Position numbers and translations under genes: made by a program | Assembly (NCBI RefSeq): GCF_001911425.1 | Contig: NZ_MPPL01000001.1 | Coordinates: 1,380,318-1,437,473, forward strand | From: Mucilaginibacter polytrichastri | GTDB taxonomy: Bacteria > Bacteroidota > Bacteroidia > Sphingobacteriales > Sphingobacteriaceae | Direction of reading: 5' to 3' | DNA: 57,156 bases | Notes under the pieces: model-generated | Databases searched by the model: none | What the model was told of the DNA's origin: nothing | The model's input: the letters and a program-made list of their open reading frames with translations, nothing else | Part shown: piece after piece, positions 25,840-34,532 of the stretch | How the letters are laid out: each line of letters opens with the position of its first letter | How positions within the stretch are numbered: the stretch's first letter is position 1

Positions 25840-26196
25840 ATGATAGAAGTTGCATTACACGGTGCCGAGTTTTTTGCCAGGCATGGTTATTATCCGCAAG
25901 AGCAGCAATTGGGTAACCAATTTATAGTTGATATTGAGGTAGCCTTTAATCCGGCTGGTAATTTTAATGATGATAAGCTGTCTAATACGCTTAATTATGA
26001 GCAGTTATACCTCATTGCCTGCGAAGAAATGAAAATTAACCGCCAACTGCTGGAAACCGTAGTGCAGGCTATGGTAGACCGTATTAAAGCCGACTATGAT
26101 TTTGTGGAAACCATAAAGGTGAGGTTGAAAAAATTGAACCCGCCTTTAAGAGGCCAAGTAGAGGCTTCATCTGTTACCATTACTTATCATAAGTAA
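25840..26196 (+). CDS. folB: Dihydroneopterin aldolase
   Basis: A 118-residue protein of the FolB family, which cleaves dihydroneopterin to 6-hydroxymethyl-dihydropterin in folate synthesis. FFARHGYYPQEQQLGNQF at the start carries the substrate Glu, and RLKKLNPP near the C terminus carries the catalytic Lys. I use the ATG at 25840; a TTG two codons upstream is in frame but unnecessary. The glcD-like gene begins 5 bp after its stop, so the two are probably cotranscribed although they are functionally unrelated. Confidence 0.93.
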   Translation: MIEVALHGAEFFARHGYYPQEQQLGNQFIVDIEVAFNPAGNFNDDKLSNTLNYEQLYLIACEEMKINRQLLETVVQAMVDRIKADYDFVETIKVRLKKLNPPLRGQVEASSVTITYHK

Positions 26197-26201
26197 CCGA
26201 T

Positions 26202-27602
26202 ATGGATTACCAGACCATCACGCCCCAATTGCTACAGCAATTTAAAACTATAGTTGGCGACGCGTATATTTTAACCGCTGCAGAAGATCTGGAAAAATAT
26301 AGCCACGACGAAACCGAAGACCTGGTTTACTACCCACAGGTAGTAGCCAGGCCACAAATGGCCGAAGAGGTTGCTGCTTTGTTAAAGCTATGCAATGCAA
26401 ACCACATCCCGGTTACGCCACGCGGCGCAGGTACGGGGCTAAGCGGTGGTGCATTACCTGTTAAGCAGGGACTGGTAATTGCCATGGAACGGTTTAATAA
26501 AATCACTCAAATAGATGAAGAAAACCTGCAGGCCACTGTAGAACCTGGTGTAATTACCGAAGTTTTGATGGATGCAGTTGCCGAAAAGGGCTTGCTTTAC
26601 CCGGTTGACCCGGCCAGTAAGGGGAGTTGCTTTATTGGCGGCAATGTATCGCATGGGTCGGGCGGGCCCAGGGTGGTTAAGTATGGTACCATTCGCGAGT
26701 ATGTGTTGAATTTGCAGGTGGTATTAACATCGGGTGATATTATCTGGACCGGTGCCAATACACTTAAATATGCATCGGGCTATAACCTTACCCAATTGAT
26801 GATAGGCTCGGAAGGTACGCTGGGTATTGTTACGGCTATTGTGGTGAAGCTTATTCCTCAGCCTAAATATAATGCGCTGCTGCTGGCGTCTTTTGAAACT
26901 AATGAAGCTGCATGTGGTGCTGTTTCGGCCATATTTAGGGCGGGCGTAATTCCATCAACCCTGGAGTTTATGGAACGCAAAGGGATAGAGTGGGTAATTA
27001 AATATGACGGCCTTGCTTTTGATCTCAAAGATAATATCCAGGCATTTTTGCTTATCGAAGTCGATGGTAATAACCAGGATGTAATTTTAGAAAATTGCGA
27101 ACAGATTAATACCGTGCTCGAAGCTTTTAATTGTAAGGATGTGCTTTTTGCTGATACTAATGCCCAAAAAGAAGAACTGTGGCGCATCAGGCGAACAATG
27201 CCCGTTTCTGTAAAATCAAACTCTGTCTATAAAGAAGAAGATACCGTGGTGCCGCGTGCGGCATTGCCTCAACTTATAAAAGGTATTAAAGAAATAGGTA
27301 CCCGTTATGGTTTCGAGTCGGTATGTTATGGCCACGCCGGAGATGGCAACCTGCATGTTAATATAATTAAAGGCGATATGAGCGATACCGACTGGAACAC
27401 TAAACTTAAAGATGGCATCCGCGAAGTTTTTGAACTTACTGTTGGGCTAGGCGGCACGCTTTCCGGCGAGCATGGTATCGGCCTGGTACAAAAGGATTAT
27501 ATGTCTATTAAGTATACCGATGTGCATTTTGTGCTATGGCGCGGGATAAAACAAGTTTTTGACCCTAATGGGATCTTGAACCCGGCGAAGATATTTGAGT
27601 AG
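26202..27602 (+). CDS. FAD-binding oxidase, GlcD/D-lactate dehydrogenase type
   Basis: This 466-residue protein has the PCMH-type FAD domain (TPRGAGTGLSGGALPV near residue 68; KGSCFIGGNVSHGSGGPR near 142) and the FAD-oxidase C domain with CYGHAGDGNLHVN near 376 and SGEHGIGLVQK near 424. It oxidises a 2-hydroxy acid such as glycolate or D-lactate. Without GlcE and GlcF neighbours, D-lactate or a related acid is the safer guess. It lies 5 bp after folB. Confidence 0.92.
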   Translation: MDYQTITPQLLQQFKTIVGDAYILTAAEDLEKYSHDETEDLVYYPQVVARPQMAEEVAALLKLCNANHIPVTPRGAGTGLSGGALPVKQGLVIAMERFNKITQIDEENLQATVEPGVITEVLMDAVAEKGLLYPVDPASKGSCFIGGNVSHGSGGPRVVKYGTIREYVLNLQVVLTSGDIIWTGANTLKYASGYNLTQLMIGSEGTLGIVTAIVVKLIPQPKYNALLLASFETNEAACGAVSAIFRAGVIPSTLEFMERKGIEWVIKYDGLAFDLKDNIQAFLLIEVDGNNQDVILENCEQINTVLEAFNCKDVLFADTNAQKEELWRIRRTMPVSVKSNSVYKEEDTVVPRAALPQLIKGIKEIGTRYGFESVCYGHAGDGNLHVNIIKGDMSDTDWNTKLKDGIREVFELTVGLGGTLSGEHGIGLVQKDYMSIKYTDVHFVLWRGIKQVFDPNGILNPAKIFE

Positions 27603-27624
27603 ATATTATTTAACATAGAAGTGT

Positions 27625-28563
27625 ATGGATATTAAAACGATAGAATTAGAGGTGAAAAATACTATCTTAAAATCATTGGCAGGATCTGAGGCTGAAAATC
27701 CTAAAATTGACTGTAAGGCTAAATGGTATGATTTAAAACAAGAATCACAAATCCATGAATTTTTAAAAGATACTTCAGCAATTGCAAATACATTCGGCCT
27801 TGACGGATATATTATTATTGGGTATGACACTAAAAGCCAAAATTTTACGGATTCATATGTTAAAGACTCTAATTTAAAAGATGAATCAGAAATCATGGGG
27901 ATTATCGCCAGGCATGTTGAATCCGTTTATACAGTAAATGTTTATGACATTATGTTTGAAGATCATAAATTAAGCGTTATACATATCCCTCCTTCTTTGT
28001 ATAAACCTCATGTAATAAAAAACTATAAACGATTTAAGCAAGATAAAATAACAGACCATCTACAAAGAATTTTTGTAAGAAAGGGTACTACAACAGCTAT
28101 AGCAAATAAGAATGATCTTGAACTGATGTACTATGACAGGAAAAATATTATTCCAGATTATGATGTAAGGGTTAATGCAAATGCAGTAAGCAAAAATTTT
28201 TTAATGAATTCTACGGCGGGTGTAATCACATATCTTGGACTCCAACTTAACTTAATAGTCGAAAATATAGGTAAAAGACCCATTGCTATTGTGAAATTTG
28301 CTTTTCGAAGAGCTAAATACTTAGACGACAGTAAATCTTCTATGGTAGATTTAGAGTCAGAGAAATTAGGACCAATGGTATTGAATGCGTCAGAAATGAA
28401 ATCCATCACAGTAAAATTTAATACAATTGGGGTGAGTGGTGAGCATGATAATAAATTTTTCTACCAATATTATGAAGGCAGTACAGAGATTACGGCTATC
28501 AAATCTATTGTTTTGCACTTATCTAATGGAAAAACAATCAATACAGAAATGACTGAATTTTAG
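27625..28563 (+). CDS. AlbA_2 (Schlafen-type) domain protein
   Basis: The first 150 residues match the AlbA_2 divergent AAA-4/Schlafen domain: an acidic start (KIDCKAKWYDL), TSAIANTFGLDGYIIIGYD near residue 52, an IPPS segment, and RIFVRKGTTTAIANKNDLE near 150. The C-terminal half (about 180-312) looks like a beta-rich domain with no motif I can name. The gene is much richer in AT than its neighbours and uses AT-ending codons, which suggests recent transfer. AlbA_2 proteins include RNA/DNA-binding regulators and defence genes; nothing next to it tells which applies. Confidence 0.8.
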   Translation: MDIKTIELEVKNTILKSLAGSEAENPKIDCKAKWYDLKQESQIHEFLKDTSAIANTFGLDGYIIIGYDTKSQNFTDSYVKDSNLKDESEIMGIIARHVESVYTVNVYDIMFEDHKLSVIHIPPSLYKPHVIKNYKRFKQDKITDHLQRIFVRKGTTTAIANKNDLELMYYDRKNIIPDYDVRVNANAVSKNFLMNSTAGVITYLGLQLNLIVENIGKRPIAIVKFAFRRAKYLDDSKSSMVDLESEKLGPMVLNASEMKSITVKFNTIGVSGEHDNKFFYQYYEGSTEITAIKSIVLHLSNGKTINTEMTEF

Positions 28564-28689
28564 AAGGCATATATTGATTTATATATGAATTAGGCATAGC
28601 TACGCAAATTAAATAGGATTGGCGATGATTGCTTTGTAACCCTCGCATCAATGACAAATTTGATAAGTCTTGTTTCTTGCCTCTCTCAT

Positions 28690-29136
28690 CTAATGCGTAT
28701 TCGTAATCAAGCCCGGCTCATCATATTTAATCATACTTTCGCGCTCTCTTGATGGGATAGGGATTGATTTATTGCTTTCGTAATCATAACTTATGCATAC
28801 CGATTTACCTACGGTGCAAATTTCTTCGCCGTCTTCTGTTTGACGGGTAAGCAGGTATACCATATCGAAACTGCTGTTGCCAATGCGCGATGTACGCACA
28901 TAACAAAAAATAGCATCGTTGATGCTGATCGGTTTTAAATAATTAATTTCTGAACGGCCCAGTATTACGCCTGCTTTAGAGAAATCCCAATCGGCCACTT
29001 CTTTCCAGTAGCTTAGCCTTGCTATTTCAAAATAGGTTAAATATATGGTGTTGCTCACATTTCCGTAGGCGTCTATATCAGAGAAACGGATAGATATGGG
29101 CGTCTTAAAGTTATAATCAGCTATTATTTCAGGCAT
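28690..29136 (-). CDS. Acyl-CoA thioesterase, hot-dog fold (4HBT type)
   Basis: A 148-residue hot-dog protein. The catalytic motif IDAYGNVSNTIYLTYFEIAR near residues 21-40 is the YbgC/4-hydroxybenzoyl-CoA thioesterase signature, with Asp-22 in the usual position although the customary Met/His context is changed. It hydrolyses acyl-CoA; the natural chain is unknown. It is a single gene, divergent from the broken hsp20 gene. Confidence 0.9.
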   Translation of the reverse strand: MPEIIADYNFKTPISIRFSDIDAYGNVSNTIYLTYFEIARLSYWKEVADWDFSKAGVILGRSEINYLKPISINDAIFCYVRTSRIGNSSFDMVYLLTRQTEDGEEICTVGKSVCISYDYESNKSIPIPSRERESMIKYDEPGLITNTH

Positions 29137-29269
29137 GTTGCGTCAGTTTGTCTTGTGTCTTTGTTTTATACAGACAAAAAGTCAGTCATTGCTAACTTTA
29201 ATGTTGTTGGTATAAGAGTTGACATATAGGTAACGAAGATAATAAAAGAAAATTCTGGAGGAACATAAA

Positions 29270-29707
29270 ATGACATTAGTAAAATTTAACAACGGACACA
29301 GAAATGCAGTTAATCCATTTTTTAACGACGTTTTTCAATCATTAATAAACGATTCGCAAATAAGCGACCGTTTAATTAACAAAACACCTGCAGTTAACAT
29401 TGCCGAAACAGAAAATCAGTTTCAAATTGAATTAGCTGCCCCTGGTTTAAGCAATGAAGACTTTAAAATTAACCTGGATAAGAATATTTTAAGTGTTTCT
29501 GCCGAAAAGAAAGCAGAAAATGCTGAAGAAGGTAAAAAATACAGTAAAAAAGAATGATCTTACAATTCATTTGTAAGATCATTTACTTTGCCCGAAAGTG
29601 CAGATCATTCAAAAATTGATGCCGAATATGTTGATGGGATTCTGAAATTGAATGTAGCCAAAAAAGAAGAAGCTAAACTTCAGGCAAGAGAAATAGCTGT
29701 AAAGTAA
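29270..29707 (+). pseudogene. Small heat-shock protein (Hsp20) interrupted by an in-frame TGA
   Basis: The reading frame encodes an Hsp20/alpha-crystallin chaperone of 145 codons. Codon 96 (29555-29557) is TGA, and the frame resumes with SYNSFVRSFTLPESADHSKI and the IXI-type tail (DGILKLNV). Without the stop, the protein would be of ordinary length and sequence. Upstream is a strong GGAGG (29257-29261), 8 bp from the ATG. As read, translation would give 95 residues lacking the last strands and the IXI motif needed for assembly. The stop is part of a perfect 13-bp hairpin (29553-29583). A sequencing error is possible; selenocysteine is unlikely. Confidence 0.85.
29553..29583 (+). repeat. Perfect 13-bp hairpin spanning the internal hsp20 stop
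   Basis: AATGATCTTACAA (29553-29565) is the exact complement of TTGTAAGATCATT (29571-29583), with a 5-base loop TTCAT. A further G-T pair extends the stem. The TGA is inside the left arm. No T-tract follows, so it is not a standard terminator. Confidence 0.9.
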
Positions 29708-29743
29708 TTAAAGTTTGTTTTCATAACAGTGTTGGTTTAGTTT

Positions 29744-29778
29744 AAAGGCAGCTCCCTTAATTGGGAGCTGCCTTTTTT
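29744..29778 (+). terminator. Rho-independent terminator after hsp20
   Basis: GGCAGCTCCC (29747-29756) pairs with GGGAGCTGCC (29763-29772) and is followed by TTTTTT. It ends the hsp20 transcript. Confidence 0.9.
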
Positions 29779-29797
29779 ATGCCAAAATGTGAGAAGG

Positions 29798-30148
29798 TTA
29801 TTTCTTTATTTTATTGTAGTATATGCCCTCTTCGTCGGCATAGATAATTCTGATGGTATCATTGTGATATTCTACGCCAGCGGACCAAATGCCATTATTG
29901 TCGCCAAAGTTGTTAAAGTTGACTGTAGAGCCCTTCAGTTGCCAGGTACCTTTAAAATGGCCGTAATAATTTTTATAAAAATAGTTATGGTCATTCGTTA
30001 CTATAAGGGTGTCTAAGCCATGAGGCCCATTTCTTTCTCGATTATCAGATGCATAAGTTCCAGGAATGTCTTTTTGTTTTATTTCTTTACATGACATGAT
30101 TAAGGCGCATATTACAATGAAAGTAATCCAAACGGAAAAAGCTTTCAT
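29798..30148 (-). CDS. Small lipoprotein, function unknown
   Basis: A 116-residue protein with a type II signal peptide (lipobox LIMSC near residue 20). The mature part is small and beta-rich, with GTYASDNRER, HFKGTWQLKGSTVNF and GIWSAGVEYHNDTIRI, resembling lipocalin-like or copper-resistance-like small barrels, but I cannot assign a family. It starts 9 bp after the end of yajQ on the same strand and may be expressed with it. Confidence 0.8.
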   Translation of the reverse strand: MKAFSVWITFIVICALIMSCKEIKQKDIPGTYASDNRERNGPHGLDTLIVTNDHNYFYKNYYGHFKGTWQLKGSTVNFNNFGDNNGIWSAGVEYHNDTIRIIYADEEGIYYNKIKK

Positions 30149-30157
30149 GGTTGCAAA

Positions 30158-30649
30158 TTAGTTACGCATGTTAATGTACTGTAATGGCTGCCCAAAATCT
30201 TCGGTGCGGCAAAGGCTTATTACAGCCTGCAGGTCATCAATTTTTTTGGCAGTTACGCGTACCTGGTCGTCCATTATGGCTGCCTGTACTTTTAGGCCGC
30301 TGTCTTTAATTTTCTTTACTACCTTTTTAGCAGCTTCTTTATCAAGGCCTTCCTTAATTTTAATACCCTTGCGGATCATATTGCCCGATGCTGCCTGCTC
30401 TTCGCCAAAGTCAAGCGCTTTGGGGTCAAGTCCCTGCTTCATCATGCGGCTGATGATCGAGTCTTCTATGGCTTTCAGGCGCATATCATTCTCGGTAACT
30501 ATGGTTAGTTCGTTGGTTTTTTTATCCAGTTCAACGGTGCTTTTAGAGTCGTTGAAATCGTAACGGTTTAAAATGTCCTTTTTTGCTACGTTAATGGCGT
30601 TATCAAGGGTTTGTCCGTCTATCTTGCTCACAATATCAAATGAAGGCAT
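30158..30649 (-). CDS. yajQ: YajQ family nucleotide-binding protein
   Basis: A full-length 163-residue YajQ protein: MPSFDIVSKIDGQTLDNAIN at the start, RYDFNDSKSTVELD near residue 28, and a C terminus ending FGQPLQYINMR. Members bind nucleotides; some bind cyclic di-GMP and act as transcription cofactors. The precise role in Bacteroidota is not established. An exact CAAAnnTA (minus-strand -7 TAATTTTG) lies at 30703-30710, about 55 bp before the start. Confidence 0.94.
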   Translation of the reverse strand: MPSFDIVSKIDGQTLDNAINVAKKDILNRYDFNDSKSTVELDKKTNELTIVTENDMRLKAIEDSIISRMMKQGLDPKALDFGEEQAASGNMIRKGIKIKEGLDKEAAKKVVKKIKDSGLKVQAAIMDDQVRVTAKKIDDLQAVISLCRTEDFGQPLQYINMRN

Positions 30650-30820
30650 ACAATGTATATTTAATTTAAATGTAATGATACTAGTTTAATAATAACGGGG
30701 GCCAAAATTATTTGTTTTTTGACGTTAAATAAAACCTACTTATTTAAATTAAGTTAATATTAAATTAACAAATAAATGAGCAGTTTTGCATACAGCGCCT
30801 AATTGCCGAAGCTCCTCGAT

Positions 30821-32878
30821 ATGCCCCATGACAAACGGATACCTTTAGTAAACAGAGAAATTAGTTGGTTATACTTTAACGACCGGGTTTTGCAGGAAGC
30901 TGCAGACCCTACCGTACCGCTGATAGACCGCATACGTTTTCTGGCTATTTTCTCATCAAACCTGGATGAATTTTACCGGGTAAGGGTAGCTACGCTTACC
31001 CGCCTTGCCAATTTGAACGAGAAGGCTAAAAACCTGCTTGGTTATAACCCCAAAAAGGTTTTAACCCAAATTAAAAGCATTGTAATTAAGCAGGAACGTA
31101 AGTTTAATAACCTGTACGAGAACATTATTATTAAGCAGCTTGCCGCCGAAAAGATCTTTATCCTGAACGAAAAGCAACTGAACGTTACCCGTGGTGCATC
31201 GGTAAATGAGTATTTTAGAAATAAGATATTGCCTACGCTGGTACCTATTATGCTGGATGAAGATTCGCCCATACCAGAACTGCGCGACCGGGCCATTTAC
31301 TTTTTTGTAAAGCTAACCACCAAAAAGAAAACACGGCTGGCCCTGATCGAGTTCCCCGATAATTTGCCGCGTTTTATGGTACTGCCGCAAACTAATGATC
31401 TTAATTTTATCATCCTGCTGGATGATGTGATCAGGTACAGTTTGGATGAGATCTTCTTTATTTTTGAATACGACAGTATCGAAGCATACTCGATACAGCT
31501 TACCCGTGATGCCGAACTTGATTTGGACAAAGAAGTAAGCGAAAAGTTTATAGATGCCCTGAGTAAAAGCCTGCAAAAGCGCCGCAAAGGTAAGCCCATG
31601 CGCTTACTCTATGATGCCGAGATGCCTGCAGATATGGTAAATAACCTTACCTTAAAGCTCAACCTGCACAGCGAAAACCTGATACCGGGTAATCGCTACC
31701 ATAATTTTAAGGATTTTATTAAGTTTCCTAATACCAATAAACCCCAACTGGAGTATCCGCGCTACAAACCTTTGCCAGTAAAAGATCTGTCGTTCGGTAA
31801 AAGTTTGATTAACCAGATTATGGTGAAAGACTACCTGGTAAGCACACCTTACCAGTCGTTCGATTATACCATTCACTTTTTACGCGAAGCCGCCATTGAC
31901 CCCAAGGTAAAGGAGATCAGCATCAGCCTGTATCGCCTGGCCGAAAATTCGAGCGTGATCCACGCTTTAATTAATGCGGCTAAAAATGGCAAGAAGGTGA
32001 ATTGCCTGATAGAACTGCGCGCCCGTTTTGATGAGCAGAACAATATTTATTGGAGCAACCGCCTCGAAGAAGAAGGGGTGAACGTAATATATGGCATCCC
32101 GAATTATAAGGTGCATGCCAAAACCTGCCTGGTTATGCGCATTGAGAAAAGCAAACCTGCTTATTATGCCTGCCTGTCTACCGGTAACTTCAATGAAAAA
32201 ACGGCTAATATTTATGCCGACCATACGCTGTTTACCTGTAATAAGAAAATAACAGACGACCTGATCCTGGTTTTTAAAGATCTGCAAAGAGGTGCGTTGC
32301 CCAAAGGGCTTAGAAACCTGATTGTATCGCCGGTTGATTCGCGCCCGGCAATTTATAAAATGATTGACCAGGAAATTAAGACAGCCAAAGCGGGAAAACC
32401 GGCTTACATGATCCTGAAAATGAATAGCCTGTCTGACGAGCAATTGATCACTAAATTATACCAGGCCAGCGGTGCCGGTGTAAAAATTAGCTTAATTGTA
32501 AGGGGGATGTGCTGCTTAATCCCACAGGTAAAAGGGTACAGCGAAAATATTAAGGTAATCAGCATCGTTGATAAGTACCTGGAGCATGCACGGGTATTGA
32601 TATTTGGTAACGAGGGCAAAGAAAAGGTATACCTTACTTCGGCCGATTTGATGACGCGCAATATTGATAACCGCGTAGAGGTTGGTTTCCCTATTTATGA
32701 TGAGGCTTTAAAACAGCAGATCAGGGATATTATTGACATACAATTACAGGATAATACCAAAGCCCGAGACCTTAATGGTATCGGCACTAATAAGTACCAC
32801 AAAACAAAGTCGGATGTGTTGCATCGGGCGCAAATAGAGATCTATAATTATCTGAAAGCTAAAAATATACAAAATTGA
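30821..32878 (+). CDS. ppk: Polyphosphate kinase 1
   Basis: A 685-residue PPK1, which makes long-chain polyphosphate from ATP. The N-terminal NREISWLYFNDRVLQEA, the RARFDEQNNIYWSNRLEE segment, the phospho-histidine in YKVHAKTC, and the second catalytic His in YLEHARVLIFGN are all present. I choose the ATG at 30821 (MPHDKRIPLV); an in-frame TTG at 30803 would add six residues. The stop overlaps the start of ppx, giving an operon that makes and degrades the same polymer. Confidence 0.95.
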   Translation: MPHDKRIPLVNREISWLYFNDRVLQEAADPTVPLIDRIRFLAIFSSNLDEFYRVRVATLTRLANLNEKAKNLLGYNPKKVLTQIKSIVIKQERKFNNLYENIIIKQLAAEKIFILNEKQLNVTRGASVNEYFRNKILPTLVPIMLDEDSPIPELRDRAIYFFVKLTTKKKTRLALIEFPDNLPRFMVLPQTNDLNFIILLDDVIRYSLDEIFFIFEYDSIEAYSIQLTRDAELDLDKEVSEKFIDALSKSLQKRRKGKPMRLLYDAEMPADMVNNLTLKLNLHSENLIPGNRYHNFKDFIKFPNTNKPQLEYPRYKPLPVKDLSFGKSLINQIMVKDYLVSTPYQSFDYTIHFLREAAIDPKVKEISISLYRLAENSSVIHALINAAKNGKKVNCLIELRARFDEQNNIYWSNRLEEEGVNVIYGIPNYKVHAKTCLVMRIEKSKPAYYACLSTGNFNEKTANIYADHTLFTCNKKITDDLILVFKDLQRGALPKGLRNLIVSPVDSRPAIYKMIDQEIKTAKAGKPAYMILKMNSLSDEQLITKLYQASGAGVKISLIVRGMCCLIPQVKGYSENIKVISIVDKYLEHARVLIFGNEGKEKVYLTSADLMTRNIDNRVEVGFPIYDEALKQQIRDIIDIQLQDNTKARDLNGIGTNKYHKTKSDVLHRAQIEIYNYLKAKNIQN

Positions 32879-33750
32879 GATACGCCGCCATTGACATCGG
32901 ATCAAACGCAGTACGCTTGCTAATTGCTGATGTTACCAAACACAGCACTACTGCCTCTTTTAAAAAAAACACGCTAATACGGGTGCCGTTACGCCTTGGT
33001 GATGATGCTTTTCAAAAGCAGCTGATATCGCCCAAAAAGGCAGATGAACTTGTTAAAACCATGAGCGCTTTTAAAAATCTGATTGATGTTTACAAGGTTG
33101 ATGATTATATGGCCTGTGCTACATCGGCCATGCGTGAGGCTACCAACGGACAGGAAATTGTAAAGCGGATTAAGAAAGAAGCCGGCATTACCCTCGAAAT
33201 TGTACATGGCGAGCGTGAAGCAAATATTATTTATGCCAGCCATATTGAGCAGGATATAGATAATACGAAAAACTACCTGTATATTGATGTAGGCGGTGGC
33301 AGTACCGAGCTTTCCCTGTTTTCGTCGGGCAGCTTATTTGCTTCACAATCATTTAACATTGGCACCATCCGCATGCTTGATAACCAGGACAAAGATGAAA
33401 CCTGGAACGAGATGAAGCAGTTTATTTTAGACCATACCCGCAAGCTTAAAAATGTATCTGGCATAGGTACAGGCGGTAATATTAATAAATTATACAAACT
33501 GTCTGACGAAAAAGAAGGCTCGCCTTTGAGTTTAAGTAAGCTAAAAGCTTTGTATAACAACCTCAATTCGTACTCGTTAAAGGATAGGATCAATATTCTG
33601 GGCCTTAACCCGGATAGGGCCGATGTAATTATACCTGCCTGCGAAATATACCTAACCGTAATGAAATGGGCAGATATTAAAAATATTTATGTGCCCAGTG
33701 TAGGTATGGTTGATGGTATTATCCAGACGCTGATTGAGAAAAATGCCTAG
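32875..33750 (+). CDS. ppx: Exopolyphosphatase, Ppx/GppA family
   Basis: This 291-residue protein is a Ppx/GppA phosphatase with the actin-like ATPase fold: AAIDIGSNAVRLLIADV at the start, YIDVGGGSTELSLF near residue 138, and GIGTGGNINKL near 197. It lacks the C-terminal HD-like domain of the long E. coli Ppx, as is common in this phylum. The start codon is TTG at 32875, overlapping the ppk stop as TTGA; no ATG is available before the first motif. Coupled translation with ppk is very likely. Confidence 0.93.
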   Translation: MRYAAIDIGSNAVRLLIADVTKHSTTASFKKNTLIRVPLRLGDDAFQKQLISPKKADELVKTMSAFKNLIDVYKVDDYMACATSAMREATNGQEIVKRIKKEAGITLEIVHGEREANIIYASHIEQDIDNTKNYLYIDVGGGSTELSLFSSGSLFASQSFNIGTIRMLDNQDKDETWNEMKQFILDHTRKLKNVSGIGTGGNINKLYKLSDEKEGSPLSLSKLKALYNNLNSYSLKDRINILGLNPDRADVIIPACEIYLTVMKWADIKNIYVPSVGMVDGIIQTLIEKNA

Positions 33751-33778
33751 AACTTAAGGTTAAAATAAATTAAACTAA

Positions 33779-33812
33779 TTGTTTATAAATTAAAAATTAG
33801 TTTCTACATTTG
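33779..33812 (+). promoter_or_regulatory. Putative promoter of a short transcript before ubiX
   Basis: An exact -7 box TACATTTG (33805-33812) has a TTGTTTA element at 33779-33785 about 20 bp upstream, matching the Bacteroidota pattern. Transcription would begin near 33819. Confidence 0.5.
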
Positions 33813-33818
33813 TATTGC

Positions 33819-33886
33819 CCTCTCAAGGGGCATGTTTTTCATAGGTAGATGTAGGGTCGAGTACGAGTTATTCGACCCTTTTTTTA
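33819..33886 (+). ncRNA. Putative small RNA or transcription attenuator upstream of ubiX
   Basis: A promoter-like sequence ends at 33812, and a strong intrinsic terminator is at 33853-33885: AGGGTCGA pairs with TCGACCCT and is followed by TTTTTTT. Between them is a short hairpin (TGCCC 33816-33820 with GGGCA 33828-33832). This gives a predicted RNA of about 68 nt. It could be a free small RNA, an attenuator for ubiX (45 bp downstream), or only the terminator of ppk-ppx preceded by a chance -7 box. Confidence 0.45.
33853..33885 (+). terminator. Rho-independent terminator between ppx and ubiX
   Basis: The 8-bp stem AGGGTCGA/TCGACCCT, an 11-base loop and a run of seven T form a standard terminator. 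Confidence 0.85.
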
Positions 33887-33930
33887 TTTATATTCCGTAA
33901 CATTGTCCCTGTAAATTCTGTTTATTTTTC

Positions 33931-34494
33931 ATGAAAAAGATTGTTGTTGCTGTAACGGGAGCCAGTGGTTCTATATATGCCAAAGTATTATTTGATCAAT
34001 TAATAAAGCTGAAAGATCAGGTTGATAAGGTGGCCGTTGTAATGTCTGATAACGCCAAAGACGTTTGGAAATACGAATTGCAGAACGACGATTATAAGAA
34101 TTATCCTTTCGACTTTTACCAGAAGAATGATTTTTTTGCGCCCTTCGCTTCGGGTTCTGCCCGGTTTGATACTATGGTGGTAGTGCCTTGCTCAATGGGT
34201 ACACTAGGCCGTATAGCCGCAGGTATATCAGATGATCTGATATGCCGTGCTGCTGATGTGATATTAAAAGAACGCCGCCGGTTGATTCTGGTGGCGCGCG
34301 ATACCCCATTAAATCTCATCCATATCCGCAACATGCAAACCGTAACCGAGGCCGGCGGTATTATTTGCCCCGCTGTGCCGTCGTTTTACAGTTTACCTAA
34401 AACTATTGAAGATGTGGCTTTAACGGTTGTGAACAGGGTGGTAGATCTGATTGGCTTAGATCACCAGAGCTATCGCTGGAGTGAGGGATCATAA
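33931..34494 (+). CDS. ubiX: Flavin prenyltransferase UbiX
   Basis: A 187-residue flavoprotein of the UbiX/Pad1 family, which prenylates FMN to give the cofactor of UbiD-type decarboxylases. The N-terminal VAVTGASGSIYAKVLF motif, PCSMGTLGRIAAGISDDLIC, and the RRLILVARDTPLNLIH segment are diagnostic. No ubiD is in the window. The gene may be read together with the DUF5996 gene that begins 38 bp after its stop. Confidence 0.95.
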   Translation: MKKIVVAVTGASGSIYAKVLFDQLIKLKDQVDKVAVVMSDNAKDVWKYELQNDDYKNYPFDFYQKNDFFAPFASGSARFDTMVVVPCSMGTLGRIAAGISDDLICRAADVILKERRRLILVARDTPLNLIHIRNMQTVTEAGGIICPAVPSFYSLPKTIEDVALTVVNRVVDLIGLDHQSYRWSEGS

Positions 34495-34532
34495 CTTAAA
34501 ATACAATTTAATTCGTTACTAAAGTATTACCT

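Noticed and set aside
29555..29557. UGA in hsp20 as a selenocysteine codon
   Set aside because: The hairpin contains the UGA itself instead of following it, Hsp20 proteins are not selenoproteins, and the position is normally Phe. No selenocysteine genes are in the window.
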